A stretch of 64,000 nt of DNA from Prevotella sp. UBA7764 (GTDB lineage Bacteria > Bacteroidota > Bacteroidia > Bacteroidales > Bacteroidaceae): contig DLDU01000007.1 in the NCBI GenBank assembly GCA_002481295.1, forward strand, positions 1 to 64,000, written 5' to 3'. A model generated the notes under the pieces. That model did no database searches. It was not told the DNA's origin and worked only from the letters and a program-made list of their open reading frames with translations. Shown here piece after piece: positions 61,201 to 64,000 of this stretch. Made by a program: the position numbers and the translations under genes. Every line of letters starts with the position of its first letter. The stretch's first letter is position 1.

Positions 61201-61617
61201 TTGCTTGAGCGAGCGCAGGGAGTGTGCGTCCCAGTTGACATACCACGCGGCGCGCACGCCAAGGCGCGGATCGGTCCACTCGTTGATGTATTTCTGCGTA
61301 AGTCCCGTACCGTGTCCAACGAAGCGGTGGGCTCGGTCATAGTTTTCCTGGTAGGTGTTGTGCATGCGCTGTTCCAGAAAGTTATCGCGCAATGAGCGGT
61401 AAGCCTTGGTGAGTTTGGTGTCGCGCATGAGCGGCTTCGAGGCAGTCATCACCCCTCGATAGTCGTGACGGAAAGGCATGTTCGGACTGCCCTCCAAGGC
61501 AAACATGATGATGAAAACGATGAACAGCAGCACGATGATGGTGACGAAGAAACGCATCGTCCACTTAAACCGGCTCCAACGACGGCGTGAGTCGGTTTGA
61601 AACACTTGTCTTTCCAT
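58219..61617 (-). CDS. GH18-like / polysaccharide deacetylase / GT2 synthase fusion
   Basis: An 1132-residue membrane protein. A helix (near 20-42) is followed by a GH18-like barrel (about 115-465, with FQGINIDLEEL keeping the D-x-E pair). A NodB deacetylase follows (about 500-700: LLLTFDDGPDARW, IGNHTFTHHN, FRAPYNAD). Next come two membrane helices, a processive GT2 domain (from about 777: HVSIIVPAYNEE, FVDDGSKD, CIDADTQL, EDCDLTMR and QRVRW near 993) and more membrane helices. The parts correspond to PgaB (hydrolase and deacetylase) and PgaC (synthase) in one chain. A beta-glucosamine-type exopolysaccharide is inferred; the product is not known. Confidence 0.9.
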   Translation of the reverse strand: MERQVFQTDSRRRWSRFKWTMRFFVTIIVLLFIVFIIMFALEGSPNMPFRHDYRGVMTASKPLMRDTKLTKAYRSLRDNFLEQRMHNTYQENYDRAHRFVGHGTGLTQKYINEWTDPRLGVRAAWYVNWDAHSLRSLKQNMKHLNMVIPEWFFINPKTCRLEVRIDKKALAVMRKSGMPIVPMLTNNYGDDFRPEGIGRIMSDKHLRKQFLNTLVTICHRNQFQGINIDLEELAINDNALLTNFVKELSMLFHDNDMYVTQDIAPFNEDYDVEPLARYNDYLFLMAYDEHNSESQPGDIASQHWVERATDWAAKNIPNDKLVLGLAAYGYDWALGDKGQTVSYDQTIASALDAGAQILFDDDSYNLSFSYDDDDGVLHQVHFTDAATLYNMMRFGVTYHLAGFGLWRLGTEDHRLWNFYGKDLAWEQVKRWNMNRVLRLSGYDDVNFVGTGEVLDVESEPKPGKVTVQIDPDDQIITEERYQRLPSTYTISKLGHCGAKDLLLTFDDGPDARWTPTVLRTLKRYHASAAFFMVGLQMEKNLPLVKKVYEDGFTIGNHTFTHHNMIENSDNRTYAELKLTRMLLESVTGQSTILFRAPYNADADPTQHEEIEPMILASRRNYLFVGEEIDPDDWQPGITADEIYRRVINGVHRGDGHIILMHDAGGLTRKPTITALPRIIETLQKEGYHFISLEQYLGMSRAQLMPQIPKGKTYYAMQANLTLAEMIYHASDFLTALFMVFLVLGFLRLGFMYYLMIREKRVERHRHYPALTKDNAPHVSIIVPAYNEEVNCVRTVETLLREDYPSFDIIFVDDGSKDHTLERIHHAFDGNDKVLILGKPNGGKASALNYGIAHTDSEYVVCIDADTQLRPDAVRKLMQHFLTDKDHRIGAVAGNVKVGNQRNMLTRWQAIEYTTSQNFDRMAYSYINAITVVPGAIGAFRKEAIVRVGGLTTDTLAEDCDLTMRINEAGYVIENENYAVAMTEAPENVRQFVKQRVRWCFGVMQTFWKHRSSLFNAKKKGFGLWAMPNMLVFQYIIPTFSPLADVLMFIGLFSGNALQIFLYYLLFLAVDASVSIMAYLFEHERLWVLLWIIPQRFFYRWIMYYVLFKSYLKAIKGELQSWGVLKRTGNVKM

Positions 61618-61711
61618 GGCGTTAATCCCTTAAATACAATCTTTCTCTATAATTCTTAGAAGTCTCTAATACGGCTTCTATATAACTAAACAGTTATTCA
61701 CTGACTTTGTA

Positions 61712-61770
61712 GTAGGAGGTGTGGCGTCCCCGCCGCACCTCCTTGCACGGCAAGATGCCGTGCCTCCTAC
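61712..61770. repeat. REP-like double-stem cruciform
   Basis: Outer arms GTAGGAGG (61712-61719) and CCTCCTAC (61763-61770) enclose two stems. GGAGGTG-GGCG pairs with CGCC-CACCTCC (61715-61742), and GCACGGCA pairs with TGCCGTGC (61745-61763, 3-nt loop). The form is that of a REP/BIME unit of another family than those at 45.7 kb and 11.2 kb. Confidence 0.82.
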
Positions 61771-61780
61771 ATGTCGGCTG

Positions 61781-61788
61781 CAAAGATA
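61781..61788 (-). promoter_or_regulatory. Promoter -7 box for the GH18-NodB-GT2 gene
   Basis: Minus-strand TATCTTTG, 163 bp before the ATG at 61617. The resulting leader would contain the REP-like cruciform. -33 not clear. Confidence 0.42.
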
Positions 61789-61994
61789 CTCCATTCACAG
61801 ATGACGACGGAAAGACATGGTGCAAAAAAGATTAATATCAGATTAAAAAGGTGTAATAAGATAGTCGCACACAGCCTCTTATATACAATATTCCCAATCA
61901 CCGTATATTATATAGTTCTGGATAAAAGAAAACAAAGGCAAGAGGCTTGAAGGGGAAGCGATTGTTCATAGTTATGCGATGCGATCATTCTTGA

Positions 61995-62786
61995 TTACTT
62001 CTTATTCACACGTACGTGGCTTTTCAATGCGGGTACGGCATCACCAAGGGCTTTGGCAAAAGCTGCCGCCACGACATGCGCACCATATATATTATAATGA
62101 GTGTCATCTTTGCGGCCATTCTTAGCCCAACTGTATTTGCCAGGCTCCACCCACATGTGCAGACGAATCGTGCCATCAGGCCCCAGTCGTTGCTCAATAT
62201 CATGGGTAATGGCGTTGGCATCGACATAGACGGCGCCATACTGCCGTGCTACCTTCTCCGCCACCAAGCGATAAGCTCCGTGCGTGTCGACGAGGCTGTC
62301 GCCTTGAAAGTTACGGCGCACCACGGGACTCATCAGCACGGGAGTGGCTCCCTTGGCCTTTGTCTCAATGACATACTGCGCGAGATGGGCATCGAAAGTG
62401 GTCCCCACGTCAGTATGTCGGTCCGGTTCCGGCTTCTCGTCGTTGTGTCCGAACTGAATGATCACGTAATCACCGGGCATCACCTTGTCGATAACTTTCT
62501 TCCAACGGCCCTCAGTATAGAAGCTGCGCGAGGAGCGTCCGTTGACAGCATGGTCCTCTACCCGCACGCCGTTGTCGAGATATTCGTGCAGGAACATGCC
62601 CCACCCACGCTCGATGCGTCCCTCAGTGGTGTCTTTGTTCGCTGCCGTAGAGTCGCCGATGATGTAGATCACCGGTGTGGCAGAGTCAAAGGATCCGAGT
62701 ATCAATGTCAATAATAACAAAAAGAAAGGTACAGCCTTTGCGACAGTTTGAGGCCGATACCAATGTTCAGGTCTTTGATTGTTCAT
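61995..62786 (-). CDS. Rhamnogalacturonan acetylesterase-like SGNH hydrolase (CE12)
   Basis: A 263-residue secreted esterase with an N-terminal hydrophobic segment (FFLLLLTLILGSF). SGNH blocks: IYIIGDSTAANKD (Ser), NGRSSRSFYTEGRW (Gly), QFGHNDEKPEPDR (Asn) and the C-terminal DDTHYNIYGA (Asp and His). It removes acetyl groups from pectin. It is next to the GH51 arabinofuranosidase, which fits plant-wall breakdown. Confidence 0.9.
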   Translation of the reverse strand: MNNQRPEHWYRPQTVAKAVPFFLLLLTLILGSFDSATPVIYIIGDSTAANKDTTEGRIERGWGMFLHEYLDNGVRVEDHAVNGRSSRSFYTEGRWKKVIDKVMPGDYVIIQFGHNDEKPEPDRHTDVGTTFDAHLAQYVIETKAKGATPVLMSPVVRRNFQGDSLVDTHGAYRLVAEKVARQYGAVYVDANAITHDIEQRLGPDGTIRLHMWVEPGKYSWAKNGRKDDTHYNIYGAHVVAAAFAKALGDAVPALKSHVRVNKK

Positions 62787-62814
62787 TTGCTTTAACTATT
62801 AAATATTACTATTG

Positions 62815-62822
62815 CAAAAGTA
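62815..62822 (-). promoter_or_regulatory. Promoter -7 box for the CE12 gene
   Basis: Minus-strand TACTTTTG, 28 bp before the ATG. A TTTG exists at 23-bp spacing, longer than usual. Confidence 0.4.
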
Positions 62823-63006
62823 CGAAATATCTAATAGTATGAACACAAAAATCGTTCAGAAAGAGAGTAAATTCATACAAAGGCAGGCATTGAGATTGCC
62901 ATATAGTGGCTTTACTTAGAATCACTTTATCTGCCCCTATCATTCATCAATACCCAAAGGACACAATAATCAGAAACAGGGCAAGTTTCTGTTTAACCAA
63001 GTAACT

Positions 63007-63083
63007 ACACCCCTCTCCAATTGGAGAGGGGCGCGAGGGTGAGACTCTTTTCTCCCCCGATTAGGGGAAGTTAGAGGGGGCTC
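63007..63083. repeat. REP-like element, relative of 45698-45772
   Basis: CCCCTCTCC-AATT-GGAGAGGGG then GCGAGGGTGAG, followed by CTCCCCC-GATTAGGGGAAGTTAGA-GGGGG. It lies 7 bp beyond the GH51 stop codon and may act as its 3' hairpin. Confidence 0.8.
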
Positions 63084-63089
63084 CTACTT

Positions 63090-64000
63090 CTATTTGATCC
63101 TTACGATACTCAGCGAATTAGCCGGCAACTCCAGGCTCACGCCGTCACCGTCAGGACTCAACGTAGAAGTCATCGGAACAATGCGTGTCGGTGTGTCGAG
63201 CGTGTTCTCGTCGGTGCCCTTCGGAGCGGACAGCCGGATGAGACGTGCCACGGTCGGATGCAGACCAGACAGAGCGATGCGAGCTGTGGTAGCCTGAGAA
63301 TGCGTGTTGACAAGCTTCACGATATACTCGCTCGTAGCCTCGTCATAGGTCGCATTTTGGAAGAGTCCCGCAAAGGTACTCGGCTTGAGTTGTGTGGCAA
63401 AGAGCTGCTTGCCGTCGAGAGAAGCATAGATGCTGTCGCCCTTGACATGCAGATCCACGTCGTACCAACGTCCGGTCTCCACCTTTCCGGCCGCTGTGAC
63501 GAGCTGAGACTTGCTGCCGTTGACAACCTGCTCGATGGCATTCTGCGTATTGCCCCAACCGCCAATGTTCAACCAGCAATAGTTATCAGGGTCTACATAG
63601 TTGAACACGATGAGGAAGCCCTCGGCGCCGCCGTCCTTACGGGCACGCACGTGATAGGTGTATTCGTTGCCGTCGGTACGCTGAGGATTCAGACGCAGTG
63701 CGCCCTCGGAAGCAGACTGCTGACTGACAATGCCATTGGCCTGCTGCCACGTGCCACGGATGTCTACCTTACCACCAACCTGCTCCACCTTGCCGTCACC
63801 GGCTGAAAGCGATGGCTGGGCAAAACTGGCTTGCGTAGCCCACGTGCCCACACCGACACGGCAGACCTGCGGTTTGACCTGCTGCTGGGCCTCAGCGATC
63901 TGATAGGGATTCGTCAGCGTTGTCGACACGGTGCGCGTGCCTACGTTGTCGGCCATCATCTTCTGTACATAATAAGAAGGAGTGCCGAGCACACGGGTGG
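63090..64000 (-). CDS. Alpha-L-arabinofuranosidase (GH51), C-terminal part, 5' end outside window
   Basis: The frame is open from its stop at 63090 to the right edge, about 303 codons. It starts in TRVLGTPSYYVQKMMADNVG, the usual end of the GH51 catalytic domain. A concanavalin-like insert follows (GFLIVFNYVDPDNYCWLNIG, GRWYDVDLHVKGDSIYASLDG in parts). The arabinofuranosidase C-terminal beta domain closes it (YIVKLVNTHSQATTARIALSG; ELPANSLSIVRI). The enzyme removes arabinose from arabinan or arabinoxylan. The GTG at 63992 is not the start, since the family match continues across it. Confidence 0.82.
   Translation of the reverse strand, partial: TRVLGTPSYYVQKMMADNVGTRTVSTTLTNPYQIAEAQQQVKPQVCRVGVGTWATQASFAQPSLSAGDGKVEQVGGKVDIRGTWQQANGIVSQQSASEGALRLNPQRTDGNEYTYHVRARKDGGAEGFLIVFNYVDPDNYCWLNIGGWGNTQNAIEQVVNGSKSQLVTAAGKVETGRWYDVDLHVKGDSIYASLDGKQLFATQLKPSTFAGLFQNATYDEATSEYIVKLVNTHSQATTARIALSGLHPTVARLIRLSAPKGTDENTLDTPTRIVPMTSTLSPDGDGVSLELPANSLSIVRIK

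Larger units (their letters stand above)
61618..61994. other. Intergenic leader region with REP-like cruciform, no gene
   Basis: About 377 bp between the fusion gene and the CE12 gene, both on the minus strand. It contains the -7 box and the REP-like element, then AT-rich sequence. No protein-like frame. Confidence 0.65.
62787..63089. other. Intergenic region with REP-like element, no gene
   Basis: About 303 bp between the CE12 and GH51 genes. It holds the CE12 -7 box (62815-62822) and a REP-like element that begins near 63007 and reaches almost to the GH51 stop. Nothing else is seen. Confidence 0.65.

Overview
The window looks like a chromosomal segment of a Bacteroidales bacterium, most likely Prevotellaceae. 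The evidence is the type IX secretion genes (porQ and a PorE-like lipoprotein), the Bacteroidetes promoter form TTTG-N19/20-TAnnTTTG upstream of many genes, the WxcM/FdtA and DegT sugar genes, the HU-HIG DNA-binding protein, TonB/ExbBD duplications, GH115, GH51 and CE12 carbohydrate enzymes, and REP-like palindromes between genes. Genes are densely packed on both strands. One tRNA (Ser-GGA) is visible. I see no rRNA and no CRISPR array.

Layout. 1-3.0 kb: a tyrosine recombinase cut by the left edge, then topoisomerase III. 3.0-4.0 kb: a repeat-rich gap. 4.0-6.8 kb: lutABC lactate-oxidation operon with a terminator, then an unrecognised secreted protein. 7.6-10.1 kb: an aminotransferase / acyltransferase / ketoisomerase cassette for a dTDP-3-amino-3,6-dideoxyhexose. 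10.2-11.3 kb: a REP-associated tyrosine transposase (RAYT) with a perfect inverted repeat right behind it. 11.3-16.7 kb: purT, a small sigma-region-4-like protein, rfbB, a phosphoesterase, a cytidylate-kinase-like protein and a MATE exporter, all on the minus strand. 16.8-21.9 kb: a subtilase followed by xseA-xseB, then ilvE and trmB. 22.4-27.2 kb: a PorE-like OmpA lipoprotein, a bile-acid-symporter-family carrier and Mrp. 27.4-31.5 kb: a GH115-like protein, an RsmF-like methyltransferase and folA, convergent with an Lrp regulator. 32.1-37.6 kb: two exbD genes, a membrane protein, exbB, tRNA-Ser, tatD, a polyprenyl synthase and tonB. 37.7-47.7 kb: porQ, cmk, a candidate small RNA, a giant alpha-2-macroglobulin, a DUF1573 protein and ispH. 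47.8-53.2 kb: clpB, an HU-like protein and an OPT transporter. 53.3-55.4 kb: a Bro-N protein and an ATPase with a nested palindromic operator-like site. 55.4-64 kb: a UvrD helicase with an embedded exonuclease, a GH18-deacetylase-GT2 fusion, a CE12 esterase, and a GH51 arabinofuranosidase cut by the right edge.

How the genes work together. rfbB makes dTDP-4-keto-6-deoxyglucose, which the fdt cassette can use for surface glycans. ExbB/ExbD/TonB energise outer-membrane uptake, which fits the presence of polysaccharide-degrading enzymes. PorQ and the PorE-like protein belong to type IX secretion. The GH18-NodB-GT2 fusion has the parts of PgaB plus PgaC and may make a secreted amino-sugar polymer.

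The least explained signals are non-coding. They are a nested 50-bp palindrome over the -33 element of the ATPase gene, a recurring palindrome with core TTCTCTAGAGAA, a promoter-to-terminator unit with no coding sequence near 39.6 kb, and several REP families, one of which is translated inside a signal peptide. All functions come from reading the sequence only; no database search was made.
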